DNA from: Blastococcus sp. DSM 46786
GTDB lineage: Bacteria > Actinomycetota > Actinomycetes > Mycobacteriales > Geodermatophilaceae
Direction of reading: 5' to 3'
Length of the DNA stretch: 64,000 bases
Assembly: GCF_900109665.1 (NCBI RefSeq)
Contig: NZ_FOAO01000019.1
Span: 36,917-100,916 of the forward strand
Shown here piece by piece: positions 35,005 to 43,845 of the stretch (positions are counted from its first letter, which is position 1; each line of letters opens with the position of its first letter). Both the position numbers and the translations under genes were made by a program. Under the pieces are notes generated by a model. That model did not search any database and was not told the origin of the DNA. It worked only from the letters and a program-made list of their open reading frames with translations.

Positions 35005-36027
35005 ATGCGCCTGGCAGTGATCCCCGGAGACGGCATCGGTTCCGAGGTCGTGGCGGAGGGCCTCAAGGTCCTCCGCGCGGTCGCTCCCGACCTGGAGACG
35101 ACGCCCTACGACCTCGGCGCCGCGCGCTGGCAGCGCACCGGTGAGCTGCTGCCGGACACGGTGCTCGACGAACTCCGCCAGCACGACGCCATCCTGCTCG
35201 GCGCCATCGGCGACCCCAGCGTCCCGCCGGGCATCCTCGAGCGCGGGCTGCTGCTGCGGCTGCGCTTCGAGCTCGACCACCACGTCAACCTGCGCCCCGC
35301 GAAGCTGTTCGACGGCGTCCGCAGCCCGCTGGCCGACGCCGGGCCGATCGACATGCTGTGCGTCCGCGAGGGCACCGAGGGGCCTTACGTCGGCAACGGC
35401 GGGGTGCTGCGCAAGGACACCCCGCAGGAGGTCGCCACCGAGGTCAGCCTCAACACCGCGTTCGGCGTGGAGCGCGTGGTCCGGTACGCGTTCGAGCGGG
35501 CCGTCACCCGTCCGCGCAAGCACCTGACCCTGATCCACAAGACCAACGTGCTCACCCACGCCGGGGGTCTCTGGTCGCGGGTCGTGGAGGAGGTGTCGGT
35601 CGAGTTCCCGGAGGTCAGCGTCGCCTACCAGCACGTCGACGCCGCCTCGATGTTCTTCATCACCGACCCGGGCCGCTACGACGTCATCGTCACCGACAAC
35701 CTCTTCGGCGACATCGTCACCGATGTCGCCGCCGCGGTGACCGGTGGCATCGGGCTGGCGGCCAGCGGCAACCTGGACGCCTCGGGCACCAACCCGAGCA
35801 TGTTCGAGCCGGTGCACGGCTCGGCCCCCGACATCGCCGGCCAGGGCATCGCCGACCCGACCGCCACCGTGCTGTCGGTCGGGCTGCTGCTCGAGCACCT
35901 GGGCCGCAGCGAGCAGGCGCGCAAGGTCGACGCGGCGGTCGCCTTCGACCTCTCCACGCGGGATCCGCGGGCGACGATCCGCACGGCCGAGGTGGGCGAC
36001 CGCCTCGCGGCGCTCGCCGGCGGCTGA
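35005..36027 (+). CDS. leuB: 3-isopropylmalate dehydrogenase
   Basis: 340 residues, the short actinobacterial form. It opens [23 protein letters not shown]; the NAD and substrate regions are [22 protein letters not shown] and the signature [27 protein letters not shown], with [25 protein letters not shown]. It oxidatively decarboxylates isopropylmalate in leucine synthesis and may also act on 3-methylmalate in the citramalate route. No leuA is in the window. ATG 35005 is the first start near the conserved N terminus. Confidence 0.96.
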   Translation: MRLAVIPGDGIGSEVVAEGLKVLRAVAPDLETTPYDLGAARWQRTGELLPDTVLDELRQHDAILLGAIGDPSVPPGILERGLLLRLRFELDHHVNLRPAKLFDGVRSPLADAGPIDMLCVREGTEGPYVGNGGVLRKDTPQEVATEVSLNTAFGVERVVRYAFERAVTRPRKHLTLIHKTNVLTHAGGLWSRVVEEVSVEFPEVSVAYQHVDAASMFFITDPGRYDVIVTDNLFGDIVTDVAAAVTGGIGLAASGNLDASGTNPSMFEPVHGSAPDIAGQGIADPTATVLSVGLLLEHLGRSEQARKVDAAVAFDLSTRDPRATIRTAEVGDRLAALAGG

Positions 36028-36074
36028 GGAGCGGCCGGGTTGAGGCCGACCCGGGGCCGACCTCGTCGCACGGT

Positions 36075-36106
36075 CGCCGTCCTCGGGGTGCAGCCCGAGG
36101 ACGGCG
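36075..36106 (+). terminator. Hairpin after leuB
   Basis: A perfect 13-bp stem (36075-36087 with 36094-36106) with a 6-base loop lies 48 bases after the leuB stop and upstream of the cimA leader, separating the two transcription units. It lacks a T run. Confidence 0.65.
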
Positions 36107-36167
36107 GACCCGCGGTGAGGACGGCGATCATGGTCGGGGCCGTTCCAGTTGTGATTGACTGACCGCG

Positions 36168-36200
36168 ATGCACCCCACCGGCACGATCATCATCGCCTAG
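36168..36200 (+). CDS. cimA leader peptide (Ile-rich)
   Basis: A 10-residue frame reads MHPTGTIIIA and stops at TAG, with three consecutive ATC (Ile) codons. The end ATCGCCTAGCGCG is shared base for base with the ilvBNC leader, including the stop codon at the foot of a hairpin. It is followed by a factor-independent terminator and then cimA, so it is almost certainly an attenuation leader that responds to charged tRNA-Ile. Confidence 0.82.
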   Translation: MHPTGTIIIA

Positions 36201-36255
36201 CGCGCAGTCAACTCCCCGACTGCGCGCAGACCTCCCGTACCCGGGGGGTCTTTTT
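36200..36255 (+). terminator. cimA attenuator
   Basis: A 10-bp stem (36200-36209 with 36218-36227) begins inside the leader stop codon. A second stem, 36229-36236 with 36243-36250 (8 bp with one wobble), ends in five T residues at 36251-36255. The layout copies the ilvBNC attenuator. cimA starts 36 bases after the T run. Confidence 0.82.
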
Positions 36256-36291
36256 CGTGTTCGGGCCGACACCACCGCCCCGGGAGACCTC

Positions 36292-37872
36292 ATGACCAGC
36301 ACCGACTTCCACGTCTTCGACACCACGCTGCGCGACGGCGCCCAGCGCGAGGGCATCAGCTACTCGGTCGCCGACAAGCTCGCGGTCGCCCGGCTGCTGG
36401 ACGAGATCGGGATCGGGTTCATCGAGGGCGGGTGGCCCGGGGCCCTGCCGAAGGACACCGAGTTCTTCGCCCGTGCGCGCACCGAGCTGCAGCTCAAGCA
36501 CGCGGAGCTCGTGGCGTTCGGCGCGACCCGCAAGGCCGGCGTCGCCGTGGAGGACGACCTGCAGGTGCGCGCGCTGCTGGACGCCGGGACGCCGGTGGTC
36601 TGCCTGGTCGCGAAGTCCGACGTCCGGCACGTCCGCGAGGCCCTGCGCACGACGCTGGAGGAGAACCTGGCGATGGTGGCCGACACGGTCGCCTTCCTCG
36701 TGTCGCACGGCCGCCGGGTGTTCCTCGACTGCGAGCACTTCTTCGACGGGTACGCGGCCGACCGCGACTACGGGGTGCACGTGCTGCAGGCGGCATTCGA
36801 GGCCGGGGCGGAGGTCGGCGTCCTGTGCGACACCAACGGCGGCATGCTGCCCATGGGCGTGGGTCGGGTGGTCGCCGACGTGGCGTCCCGCGTGGACGGG
36901 AAGCTCGGCATCCACTGCCAGGACGACACCGGGTGCGCGGTGGCCAACACCCTGGCCGCGGTCGAGGCGGGCGTCACCCACGTGCAGGGGACGGCGAACG
37001 GTTACGGGGAGCGGGCCGGCAACGCCGACACGTTCGCGCTGATCGCCAACCTGGTCACCAAGATGGGCATCTCCGCGGTGCCCGCCGAGTGCCTCCCGGA
37101 GCTGCAGCGGGTCAGCCACGCGATCGCCGAGCTCGCCAACATCGCCCCCGACGACCACCAGCCCTACGTGGGCGCCTCGGCGTTCGCGCACAAGGCCGGC
37201 CTGCACGCCAGTGCGATCAAGGTCAGCCCCGAGCTCTACAACCACCTGGAGCCAGCGGTCGTCGGCAACGACATGCGCATCCTCGTCACCGAGATGGCCG
37301 GGCGGGCCTCGGTCGAGCTGAAGGGGCGCGAGCTGGGCGTGGACCTCACCGGCCAGACCGACGCGATCGGCCGGGTGGTCGACCAGGTGAAGGTGCTGGA
37401 GGCCGACGGCTGGTCCTTCGAGGCCGCCGACGCCTCCTTCGAGCTGCTGCTGCGCGCGCAGCTGCCGGAGGCGCCGCCGCCGCTGTTCGAGCTGGAGAGC
37501 TACCGGACCTCCGTCGAGCACTGGGGCAACGGCGTCGTCGTCAGCGAGGCGACGGTCAAGGTGCACGTCGACGGTGAGCGGATCATCAGCACCGGCGAGG
37601 GCAACGGCCCGGTGAACGCCCTGGACAACGCGCTGCGCCAGGCGCTGGTGCACCGCTACCCGCAGCTGGCCGACGTCTCCCTGGCGGACTACAAGGTCCG
37701 CATCCTCGGCTGGAAGGGCGGCACCAGCGCGACCACCCGCGTGCTCATCGACACCACCGACGGGGTGGGGGAGTGGACCACGGTCGGCGTCCACGCCAAC
37801 ATCGTCGAGGCGTCGTGGCACGCGCTCGTCGACGCGCTCACCTACGCGGTGCTGCGCCGGCCTCGGCCGTAG
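36292..37872 (+). CDS. cimA: (R)-citramalate synthase
   Basis: 526 residues of the DRE-TIM/LeuA-like family. FDTTLRDGAQREGISYSVADKL is the N-terminal acyl-CoA/metal motif, and NGYGERAGNADTFALIANL and GASAFAHKAGLHASAI mark the citramalate/homocitrate group, with a C-terminal LeuA dimer regulatory domain from about 390. It makes citramalate from pyruvate and acetyl-CoA, giving 2-oxobutyrate for isoleucine without threonine deaminase. Oddly, the usual HxH metal site reads IHCQDDTGCAVANT, with Gln for the second His. Ile-codon attenuation supports the pathway call. Its last 31 bases overlap the convergent GATase gene. Confidence 0.9.
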   Translation: MTSTDFHVFDTTLRDGAQREGISYSVADKLAVARLLDEIGIGFIEGGWPGALPKDTEFFARARTELQLKHAELVAFGATRKAGVAVEDDLQVRALLDAGTPVVCLVAKSDVRHVREALRTTLEENLAMVADTVAFLVSHGRRVFLDCEHFFDGYAADRDYGVHVLQAAFEAGAEVGVLCDTNGGMLPMGVGRVVADVASRVDGKLGIHCQDDTGCAVANTLAAVEAGVTHVQGTANGYGERAGNADTFALIANLVTKMGISAVPAECLPELQRVSHAIAELANIAPDDHQPYVGASAFAHKAGLHASAIKVSPELYNHLEPAVVGNDMRILVTEMAGRASVELKGRELGVDLTGQTDAIGRVVDQVKVLEADGWSFEAADASFELLLRAQLPEAPPPLFELESYRTSVEHWGNGVVVSEATVKVHVDGERIISTGEGNGPVNALDNALRQALVHRYPQLADVSLADYKVRILGWKGGTSATTRVLIDTTDGVGEWTTVGVHANIVEASWHALVDALTYAVLRRPRP

Positions 37873-38585
37873 CGGGCGACGAAGTTCGCCAGCAGCCGGC
37901 CGGGCGCGGTCACCACCGCGGGGGTCAGCCGCTGGACGACGGCCTCCACCTCGGACGGCGCGAAGTAACCGGCGTGCTGGTAGATGCGCACCCGGGCGAC
38001 GATCGCGGCGACGTCGAGCTCGGGGTGGAACTGGGTGGCGTACACGTTGCGCTTCACCTTGAACATCTGCACCGGACAGGCCGCCGACGAGGCCAGCAGG
38101 ACCGCGGTCGGCGGCAGCACCCGGCACGCCTCCTTGTGCCCGACGAACGCGGTGAAGCGGTCGGGCACCCCGGCCAGCAGCGGGTCCGCCCGGCCCTCCG
38201 GGGTCACGTCGACCGCCACCGCCGACACCGGCTCGCCGTAGGTCCGGTCGACGACGCCGCCCTGGTGCGTGCCGAGGGTGCCGATGCCGTAGCAGGCACC
38301 GAAGAAGGGCAGGTCCCGGTCGACGATCTCGTCGAGCAGGCGGCCGACGTCGCGCTCGACCCGCACCTGGACGGCGGACTTCTCCGCGTCGGAGGAGTTG
38401 AACGGACCGCCGCCGAGGAGCACCCCTGCGTAGTCGTCCAGGTCGAGCGCCGGCAGCGGCCCGGCCTCCAGCCGGATGCGGTGCAGCCGCCCGGCGGGCA
38501 GGGCGGTGCAGCGCAGGAAGGAGGCGTGCTCCTCGTCCGCGGCCGCGTCCTCGGGGCGGGAGGACAGCAGCAGGAAGGGTTTCAC
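37842..38585 (-). CDS. Class I glutamine amidotransferase-like protein
   Basis: 247 residues of a GATase1 domain. The nucleophile is Cys in PFFGACYGIGTLG, and the His/Glu pair is in YATQFHPELD; GVLLGGGPFN is the oxyanion region. The stand-alone form resembles GMP-synthase-like amidotransferases (GuaA N-terminal type), which hydrolyse glutamine or gamma-glutamyl compounds. No synthase partner is adjacent. The upstream ABM gene is 4 bases away on the same strand, so they form an operon. Confidence 0.85.
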   Translation of the reverse strand: MKPFLLLSSRPEDAAADEEHASFLRCTALPAGRLHRIRLEAGPLPALDLDDYAGVLLGGGPFNSSDAEKSAVQVRVERDVGRLLDEIVDRDLPFFGACYGIGTLGTHQGGVVDRTYGEPVSAVAVDVTPEGRADPLLAGVPDRFTAFVGHKEACRVLPPTAVLLASSAACPVQMFKVKRNVYATQFHPELDVAAIVARVRIYQHAGYFAPSEVEAVVQRLTPAVVTAPGRLLANFVARYGRGRRSTA

Positions 38586-38589
38586 CCGG

Positions 38590-38916
38590 TCAGCGCGGCT
38601 GGATCTCGCCCATCGGGCCCCAGCCGGCGACGTCGGGGGCGTCCACGTAGATGATCTGCGGCTGGGCGGAGACCAGGTCGGGGGCCTGCTCGACGAAGCG
38701 CGTGAAGGCGTCGGTGCCGACGTGGGCGGCGCCGGCGTCGGCGTCCCGGAAGCCCTCCACGCAGACGAAGGTGTGCGGCTCCTCGAGGCTCCGCGACCAC
38801 TCGAAGAACAGCGAGCCCTCCTCGGCGTTCACCGCACGGGCGTAGTCGGCGGCCAGCCCGGTCCACTCGTCGGCGCGCTCGGGACGGACGGGGAACTTCA
38901 CGACGATCAGGATCAC
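38590..38916 (-). CDS. Antibiotic biosynthesis monooxygenase (ABM)-family protein
   Basis: 108 residues with the small ferredoxin-like ABM fold: ILIVVKFPVRPERADEWTGLAADY, then ARAVNAEEGSLFFEWSRSLEEPHTFVCVEGF and the histidine-containing AGAAHVGTDAFTRFV. Relatives include YgiN-type quinol monooxygenases. The GTG at 38916 was chosen because the frame upstream is the tandem repeat array, which is open only because its 84-bp period is a multiple of three. Substrate unknown. Confidence 0.8.
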   Translation of the reverse strand: MILIVVKFPVRPERADEWTGLAADYARAVNAEEGSLFFEWSRSLEEPHTFVCVEGFRDADAGAAHVGTDAFTRFVEQAPDLVSAQPQIIYVDAPDVAGWGPMGEIQPR

Positions 38917-38950
38917 CGAGACATTGTCGGCCTCCGGCCGACACCACGGC

Positions 38951-39299
38951 CACGTGCCGTCCCCTGCTGCGCGGAGCCGTGCCGTCACGGCTGCCCGGGG
39001 CCCTCCGGGCCCCACTCGCCCTGACACCGCGGCCACGTGCCGTCCCCCTGCTGCGCGGAGCCGTGCCGTCACGGCTGCCCGGGCCCCTCCGGGCCCCACT
39101 CGCCCTGACACCGCGGCCACGTGCCGTCCCCCTGCTGCGCGGAGCCGTGCCGTCACGGCTGCCCGGGACCCTCCGGGCCCCACTCGCCCTGACACCGCGG
39201 CCACGTGCCGTCCCCCTGCTGCGCGGAGCCGTGCCGTCACGGCTGCCCGGGCCCCTCCGGGCCCCACTCGCCCTGACACCGCGGCCACGTGCCGTCCCC
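38951..39299. repeat. 84-bp tandem repeat array (four copies plus a part)
   Basis: Units begin with CACGTGCCGT at 38951, 39034, 39118, 39202 and 39286, giving periods of 83, 84, 84 and 84 bases; the first copy lacks one C in a C run. Copies are nearly identical. Each holds two short dyads, GCCGTG-CCGT-CACGGC and a GGGCCC-type palindrome. The array fills the gap between the VOC and ABM genes. It is noncoding in my view; open frames across it on both strands are a by-product of the period. Confidence 0.92.
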
Positions 39300-39314
39300 G
39301 GCGACCGCCTGCTG

Positions 39315-39361
39315 GGGCAGTCGCTCTCTGCCCTCGTCGGCGGGGCAGAGAGCTACTGCCC
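39315..39361 (-). terminator. Long hairpin downstream of the VOC gene
   Basis: A 19-bp stem with one mismatch (39315-39333 with 39343-39361) and a 9-base loop lies 33 bases beyond the stop of the VOC gene, between it and the repeat array. It probably ends the VOC transcript. Confidence 0.65.
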
Positions 39362-39393
39362 GCAGGACATCCCGTGCGCCCGCGGCCGCCCCG

Positions 39394-39774
39394 TCAGACG
39401 GGGTCCAGCCGGGCCCTCAGCAGGCAGAACTCGTTGCCCTCGGGATCGGCGAGGACGTGCCAGGTCGCATCCGCGGGCTGGCCGACGTCGGCCGGCGTCG
39501 CGCCGAGGTCGAGCAGCCGCTGCAGCTCGGCGTCCTGGTCGCGGTCGGTCGGGCTGACGTCGATGTGCAGCCGCACCTTCCCCGGCGTCGGGTCGGTGAC
39601 CGGCACGAAGATCAGCGTGGGCGCAGGCCCGCCGAAGCCGGCCTCCGGGCCGATCTCGACGGCGCCGTCGTCCTCCCGCCCCACGACCCGGTAGTCGAGC
39701 ACCGCCGCCCAGAAGGCGGCGAGGGACTCGGGATCCCGGCTGTCGACGACGAGTTCGCTGAACCGGCAGGCCAT
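39394..39774 (-). CDS. VOC (glyoxalase/bleomycin resistance) family protein
   Basis: 126 residues, one VOC unit pair. FSELVVDSRDPESLAAFWAAVLDYRVV at the start and HVLADPEGNEFCLL at the end are the family hallmarks, and RLHIDVSPTDRD holds a metal-ligand-like His. Actinobacterial relatives of this subtype have no assigned substrate. ATG 39774 is the only start before the divergent FAH gene, 42 bases away. Confidence 0.85.
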   Translation of the reverse strand: MACRFSELVVDSRDPESLAAFWAAVLDYRVVGREDDGAVEIGPEAGFGGPAPTLIFVPVTDPTPGKVRLHIDVSPTDRDQDAELQRLLDLGATPADVGQPADATWHVLADPEGNEFCLLRARLDPV

Positions 39775-39816
39775 GGGTGCACGGTAGGCAGGAAACGGCG
39801 CGACTAACCTCGGCTC

Positions 39817-40629
39817 GTGCGCATCGTCCGTTTCGCCAGTCCTCAGGGCATGTCCTTCGGCGTCCTCGACGGAGACGGCCAGGTGGCCCAGATCGAGGGC
39901 CACCCCTTCGGCCAGGTCTCCTTCACCGGCGCCCGGTTCGCCCAGGCCGACATCCGGCTGCTCTCGCCGATCCTGCCGAGCAAGGTGGTGTGCGTCGGCA
40001 AGAACTACGCCGAGCACGTGAAGGAGATGGGCACCGGTGACGCGCCGGGGGAGCCGCTGCTGTTCCTCAAGCCCTCGACATCGGTCATCGGCCCCGGTGA
40101 CGCGATCCGCATCCCGCCGGGCAGCACCAACGTGCACCACGAGGTGGAGCTCGCCGTGGTGATCGGCGCCCGCGGGGCCCGCAACGTCACCCCAGAGCAG
40201 GCGCTGGGCAGCGTCTTCGGCTGGACCATCGCCAACGACGTCACCGAGCGGGACATGCAGAAGAGCGACGGGCAGTGGACCCGCGCCAAGGGCTTCGACT
40301 CCTTCTGCCCCCTCGGGCCGTGGATCGAGACCGACCTGACCGGCATCGGCCTGGACCCGGCCGACCTGGAGGTCACCTGCGACGTCGACGGCGAGCGCCG
40401 CCAGACCGGCCGCACCAGCCAACTGCTCTTCGGCATCCCCACGCTGATCTCCTACATCTCGCAGGTGATGACCCTGCTGCCCGGCGACGTCGTGCTCACC
40501 GGCACCCCGTCGGGCGTCGGCCCGATCCGCCCCGGCCAGACCGTCTCCTGCTCGGTGCAGGGGCTGGGCACGCTGACCAACACGGTGACGGCGGCCGACG
40601 CCGTCTCGACCGCCGGTGGCGCCCGGTGA
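39817..40629 (+). CDS. Fumarylacetoacetate hydrolase-family protein
   Basis: 270 residues of the FAH superfamily. [16 protein letters not shown] opens the catalytic domain. The metal and catalytic residues lie in [12 protein letters not shown] (Glu pair), [11 protein letters not shown] (Asp) and [13 protein letters not shown], with [14 protein letters not shown] near the end. Likely activity is hydrolysis or decarboxylation of a diketo acid, such as acylpyruvate or oxaloacetate. Its place just upstream of gltX matches Rv2993c in mycobacteria. GTG start; GTGA overlap with gltX. Confidence 0.88.
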   Translation: MRIVRFASPQGMSFGVLDGDGQVAQIEGHPFGQVSFTGARFAQADIRLLSPILPSKVVCVGKNYAEHVKEMGTGDAPGEPLLFLKPSTSVIGPGDAIRIPPGSTNVHHEVELAVVIGARGARNVTPEQALGSVFGWTIANDVTERDMQKSDGQWTRAKGFDSFCPLGPWIETDLTGIGLDPADLEVTCDVDGERRQTGRTSQLLFGIPTLISYISQVMTLLPGDVVLTGTPSGVGPIRPGQTVSCSVQGLGTLTNTVTAADAVSTAGGAR

Positions 40630-42101
40630 CCGTCCGCACCCGCTTCTGCCCGTCGCCGACCGGGCTGGTCCACGTCGGGCTGATCCGCACCGCCCTGTTC
40701 AACTGGGCGCACGCCCGCCACCACGGCGGCACCTTCGTCTTCCGCATCGAGGACACCGACGCCGCCCGCGACTCGGAGGAGTCCTACCGGCACCTGCTGG
40801 ACAGCCTGCGCTGGCTGGGCCTGGACTGGGACGAGGGCCCCGAGGTCGGCGGCCCGAACGGCCCGTACCGGCAGTCGGAGCGGTCGGAGGTGTACCGGGA
40901 GGTGGCCGCGAAGCTGCTCGAGTCCGGGCACGCCTACGAGTCCTTCTCGACCAACGAGGAGGTCGACGCCCGGCGGCGGGCGGCCGGCCAGGATCCCAAG
41001 CTCGGCTACGACAACCACGACCGGTTCCTCACCGACGCGCAGAAGGCGGCCTTCCGGGACGAGGGCCGCCAGCCGGTGCTGCGGCTGCGCATGCCCGACG
41101 AGGACCTCACCTGGGCCGACCTGGTGCGCGGCGAGGTGCGTTTCGCCGCCGGCGCGGTGCCGGATTTCGTGCTGGTGCGCGGCAACGGCGCTCCGCTGTA
41201 CCCCTTCGTGAACCCGGTCGACGACGCCCTCATGGGCATCACCGACGTGCTCCGCGGCGAGGACCTGCTGCCCTCGACCCCGCGGCAGCTGGCGCTGTAC
41301 GCGGCGCTCACCGACATCGGCGTGGCACAGGCCACCCCGCGCTTCGGCCACCTGCCCCTGGTGACGGGCGAGGGCACCAAGAAGCTGTCCAAGCGCGACC
41401 CCACGTCGAACCTCGACGTCTACCGCGAGCGCGGCTTCGTGCCCGAGGGGCTGGTGAACTACCTCGCGCTGCTGGGCTGGTCGATCGCCGAGGACCGCGA
41501 CATCTTCTCGACGGCGGAGCTGGTCGAGGCGTTCGACGTCACGCGGGTGAGCGCCAACCCGGCCCGCTTCGACCTGAAGAAGGCCGAGGCGATCAACGCC
41601 ACCCACCTGCGGGCGCTGCCGGTCGAGGAGTTCACCGCCCGGGTGGTGCCGCACCTGGCCGCCGCCGGGCTCGTCGGCGAGCCGCCCACCGCCGAGCAGG
41701 ACGCGGTGCTGCGGGCGATCGCGCCGCTGGCGCAGGAGCGCATGGTGGTGCTCTCCGAGGCCGTCGGGCTGCTGGGCTTCCTGTTCGTCGACGAGGTGGA
41801 GATCGACCCGGTCGCCGCCGAGAAGCAGCTGGCCGGCGACGGCGCCGTCGAGGTGCTGGACGCGGCGACGGCGGCGCTGGGCGAGCTGCCGGAGTGGACC
41901 ACGCCGGCCATCGAGCAGGCGCTGAAGGAGGCGCTCGTCGAGGGGCTGGGCCGCAAGCCGCGCCAGGCGTTCGGGCCGGTCCGCGTCGCCGTCAGCGGGC
42001 GCACGGTGTCCCCGCCGCTGTACGAGTCGATGGAGCTGCTGGGCCGGGAGCGGACGCTCGCCCGGCTGGCCGCGGCCCGCACGGTGGCGTCGGCGGGATG
42101 A
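40626..42101 (+). CDS. gltX: Glutamyl-tRNA synthetase (non-discriminating type expected)
   Basis: 491 residues. The HIGH motif is HVGL in [21 protein letters not shown] and the KMSKS loop is [18 protein letters not shown] is conserved in class I GluRS. It charges tRNA-Glu and, because gatCAB is present and no GlnRS is seen, probably also tRNA-Gln. tRNA-Gln and two tRNA-Glu genes lie 1.2 kb downstream. It overlaps both neighbours by four bases. Confidence 0.96.
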   Translation: MTVRTRFCPSPTGLVHVGLIRTALFNWAHARHHGGTFVFRIEDTDAARDSEESYRHLLDSLRWLGLDWDEGPEVGGPNGPYRQSERSEVYREVAAKLLESGHAYESFSTNEEVDARRRAAGQDPKLGYDNHDRFLTDAQKAAFRDEGRQPVLRLRMPDEDLTWADLVRGEVRFAAGAVPDFVLVRGNGAPLYPFVNPVDDALMGITDVLRGEDLLPSTPRQLALYAALTDIGVAQATPRFGHLPLVTGEGTKKLSKRDPTSNLDVYRERGFVPEGLVNYLALLGWSIAEDRDIFSTAELVEAFDVTRVSANPARFDLKKAEAINATHLRALPVEEFTARVVPHLAAAGLVGEPPTAEQDAVLRAIAPLAQERMVVLSEAVGLLGFLFVDEVEIDPVAAEKQLAGDGAVEVLDAATAALGELPEWTTPAIEQALKEALVEGLGRKPRQAFGPVRVAVSGRTVSPPLYESMELLGRERTLARLAAARTVASAG

Positions 42102-43261
42102 GCCACCCGGCGGCCGGCGGGGGTCCGGTCGAGGAGCCCTACGCCGGACCGCCGCCCACGCTGCGGCCGGCGCCGGGACGCTTCCCGGTGCCGCCGTGGC
42201 CGCAGGCACCGGGGCCCTACGCGCCGGCGCCCTGGCCCTACGCGCCGGCGCCGTTCCCACCGGGGCCCTACGCACCGGCGCCGTTCCCACCGGCGCCGCC
42301 GGCCGGGTGGGCGCTGCCGCCGGGCACACCGCCGCACGACGAGCCGACGTCGTTCCTGCACGCCATGCGCGCCCGCGACTGGGCCTGGTGGCGGCCCGTG
42401 CTGGGGCTGCTCCTGCTGGGGGTGGTCTTCCTCGTGGCCGGTGCGCTGCTCGGCGTCCTCGGCATCCTCACCGGGATCAGCCCCGACCTCGCGCTGGTCG
42501 AGCTCACCGACCCCGGCACGCTGCTGGTCACCAACGCGACGCTGGTCGTGGGCATCCCGGTCGTGTGGCTGGCCTGGGCGGTGGCGCACGGCATGCGGCC
42601 GGGCTGGTCGTCGTCGGTGCTCGCCCGGTTCCGGTGGCGGCTGCTGCCCCGGCTGACCGTGCTGGCGCTGCTGTCGATCGGCGTCGTCATCGGGCTGTCG
42701 GTGCTCGTGGGCGTCACCGCGGGGGAGGTGGAGGTCACCGGGCCGATCCGCTCGTGGGGCTGGCTGCTGGCCGTCGTCCTGCTCACCACGCCGCTGCAGT
42801 CGGCGGCGGAGGAGTACCTGTTCCGCGGCTACCTGAGCCAGGCGATCGCCGGCTGGATCCGCGCCCCGCGTGCCGGCGCGGTGGTGGCCGCGGTGGTGAC
42901 CGGCGCGATCTTCTCCCTCGCGCACCTGCCGCCGGACCTCGCCACCTTCCTCGACCGCTTCCTCTTCGCCCTCGCCGCCTCCGGGGTGGTGTGGCTGACC
43001 GGTGGCATCGAGGCGGCCGTGGTGATGCACGCGGTCAACAACGTGGTGCTGTTCCTGCTGGTCGCACTGCTGGGGGACGCGGTGGCCACGAACGTGGTGC
43101 CCGCCGGGCTCGTGCCCGTGTCGCTGGCGCTCACCGCGGCCGGCTTCGGCGGCTTCGTCCTGCTCGTCGGCCGGTGGCGGCGCCGGGCGCGGCCGGAGCT
43201 GCGCACCCCCGCCCTGGACCTGCGCGTCCCGCCGGGAGCGGCACCCGTGCCGGCGCGCTGA
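42098..43261 (+). CDS. CPBP-family intramembrane metalloprotease
   Basis: 387 residues. A cytoplasmic N-terminal tail of about 80 residues carries Y-A-P-A-P-F-P-P repeats. Several membrane helices follow. The Abi/CPBP motifs are intact: [11 protein letters not shown] (EExxxR), FSLAHLPPD (FxxxH) and VVMHAVNN (HxxxN). The family includes CAAX proteases and bacteriocin-immunity proteins; the substrate is unknown. ATGA overlap with gltX suggests co-expression. Confidence 0.87.
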   Translation: MSHPAAGGGPVEEPYAGPPPTLRPAPGRFPVPPWPQAPGPYAPAPWPYAPAPFPPGPYAPAPFPPAPPAGWALPPGTPPHDEPTSFLHAMRARDWAWWRPVLGLLLLGVVFLVAGALLGVLGILTGISPDLALVELTDPGTLLVTNATLVVGIPVVWLAWAVAHGMRPGWSSSVLARFRWRLLPRLTVLALLSIGVVIGLSVLVGVTAGEVEVTGPIRSWGWLLAVVLLTTPLQSAAEEYLFRGYLSQAIAGWIRAPRAGAVVAAVVTGAIFSLAHLPPDLATFLDRFLFALAASGVVWLTGGIEAAVVMHAVNNVVLFLLVALLGDAVATNVVPAGLVPVSLALTAAGFGGFVLLVGRWRRRARPELRTPALDLRVPPGAAPVPAR

Positions 43262-43339
43262 CCCGCCGGCCGGGGGGTGGTGCGTCCCGCCCCTGGGACG
43301 TCGGGTACAGTTCTTCCCGGCGCCGCGAGGTGCCACCCA

Positions 43340-43411
43340 TGGGGTATGGGGTAATTGGCAGCCCGACGGTTTCTGGTTCCGTTAGTCTAGGTTCGAGTCC
43401 TGGTACCCCAG
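43340..43411 (+). tRNA. tRNA-Gln (CTG anticodon)
   Basis: The acceptor stem pairs TGGGGTA (43340-43346) with TACCCCA (43404-43410), with discriminator G43411. The anticodon loop TTCTGGT (43371-43377) has CTG at 43373-43375, and the T arm GGTTCGAGTCC is canonical. No CCA is encoded. A TACAGT at 43306-43311 could be its -10 box. In an organism with GatCAB this tRNA is expected to be charged with Glu and then amidated. Confidence 0.95.
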
Positions 43412-43446
43412 CGAGGAAGCCTGGTTCCTCTTGCACCACCCAGCAC

Positions 43447-43519
43447 GGCCCCGTCGTCTAGCGGCCCAGGACGCCGCCCTCTCACGGCGGTAGCGAGGGT
43501 TCGAATCCCTTCGGGGCTA
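43447..43519 (+). tRNA. tRNA-Glu (CTC anticodon), copy 1
   Basis: The acceptor stem pairs GGCCCCG with CGGGGCT (G-U at the end), with discriminator A43519. The anticodon stem-loop CCGCC-CTCTCAC-GGCGG carries CTC, and the T loop is GGTTCGAATCC. No CCA is encoded. It is identical to a second copy 170 bases downstream. Confidence 0.95.
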
Positions 43520-43526
43520 CGCGACC

Positions 43527-43557
43527 GAGAGCCCCCGACCACTGGTCGGGGGCTCTC
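43527..43557 (+). terminator. Hairpin after tRNA-Glu copy 1
   Basis: A perfect 14-bp stem (43527-43540 with 43544-43557) with loop ACT lies 7 bases after the tRNA. It is followed by GCCGTTCCC. Confidence 0.75.
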
Positions 43558-43616
43558 GCCGTTCCCGGGCCCCGGTGCGGGACCCGGGAGCGGGCATGGC
43601 AAGATGTCTCCCGCAC

Positions 43617-43689
43617 GGCCCCGTCGTCTAGCGGCCCAGGACGCCGCCCTCTCACGGCGGTAGCGAGGGTTCGAATCCCTTCGGGGCTA
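43617..43689 (+). tRNA. tRNA-Glu (CTC anticodon), copy 2
   Basis: This 73-base gene is identical to copy 1 and is spaced 170 bases from it. The flanks GCAC before and ACGCGACC after are also shared, which marks a recent tandem duplication rather than convergent sequence. Confidence 0.95.
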
Positions 43690-43696
43690 CGCGACC

Positions 43697-43727
43697 GAGA
43701 GCCCCCGACCGCTGGTCGGGGGCTCTC
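43697..43727 (+). terminator. Hairpin after tRNA-Glu copy 2
   Basis: The 14-bp stem (43697-43710 with 43714-43727) is the same as that after copy 1, with loop GCT instead of ACT. Confidence 0.75.
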
Positions 43728-43845
43728 GCCGTTCCCGGAGCTCGTCCGCGGGGGCTCTCGCGTTCCAGGTGGCAGCGTGATCACGGGCGGGCTTACCGTC
43801 TGTCCGCCATTCAGGCCCGTGAAACGGTGGGGAGGCGGGCGCACG

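Noticed and set aside
36292..37872. Possibility that this gene is leuA (2-isopropylmalate synthase)
   Set aside because: Sequence pattern and length match the citramalate synthase group, and the leader holds Ile rather than Leu codons.
38951..39299. CRISPR array
   Set aside because: Units are contiguous 84-bp repeats without variable spacers, and no cas genes are present.
38590..39694. Long open frames across 38590-39288 (minus) and 38924-39694 (plus) with Ala/Arg/Pro repeats
   Set aside because: They arise because the 84-bp tandem repeat has a period divisible by three. The real genes start or end outside the array.
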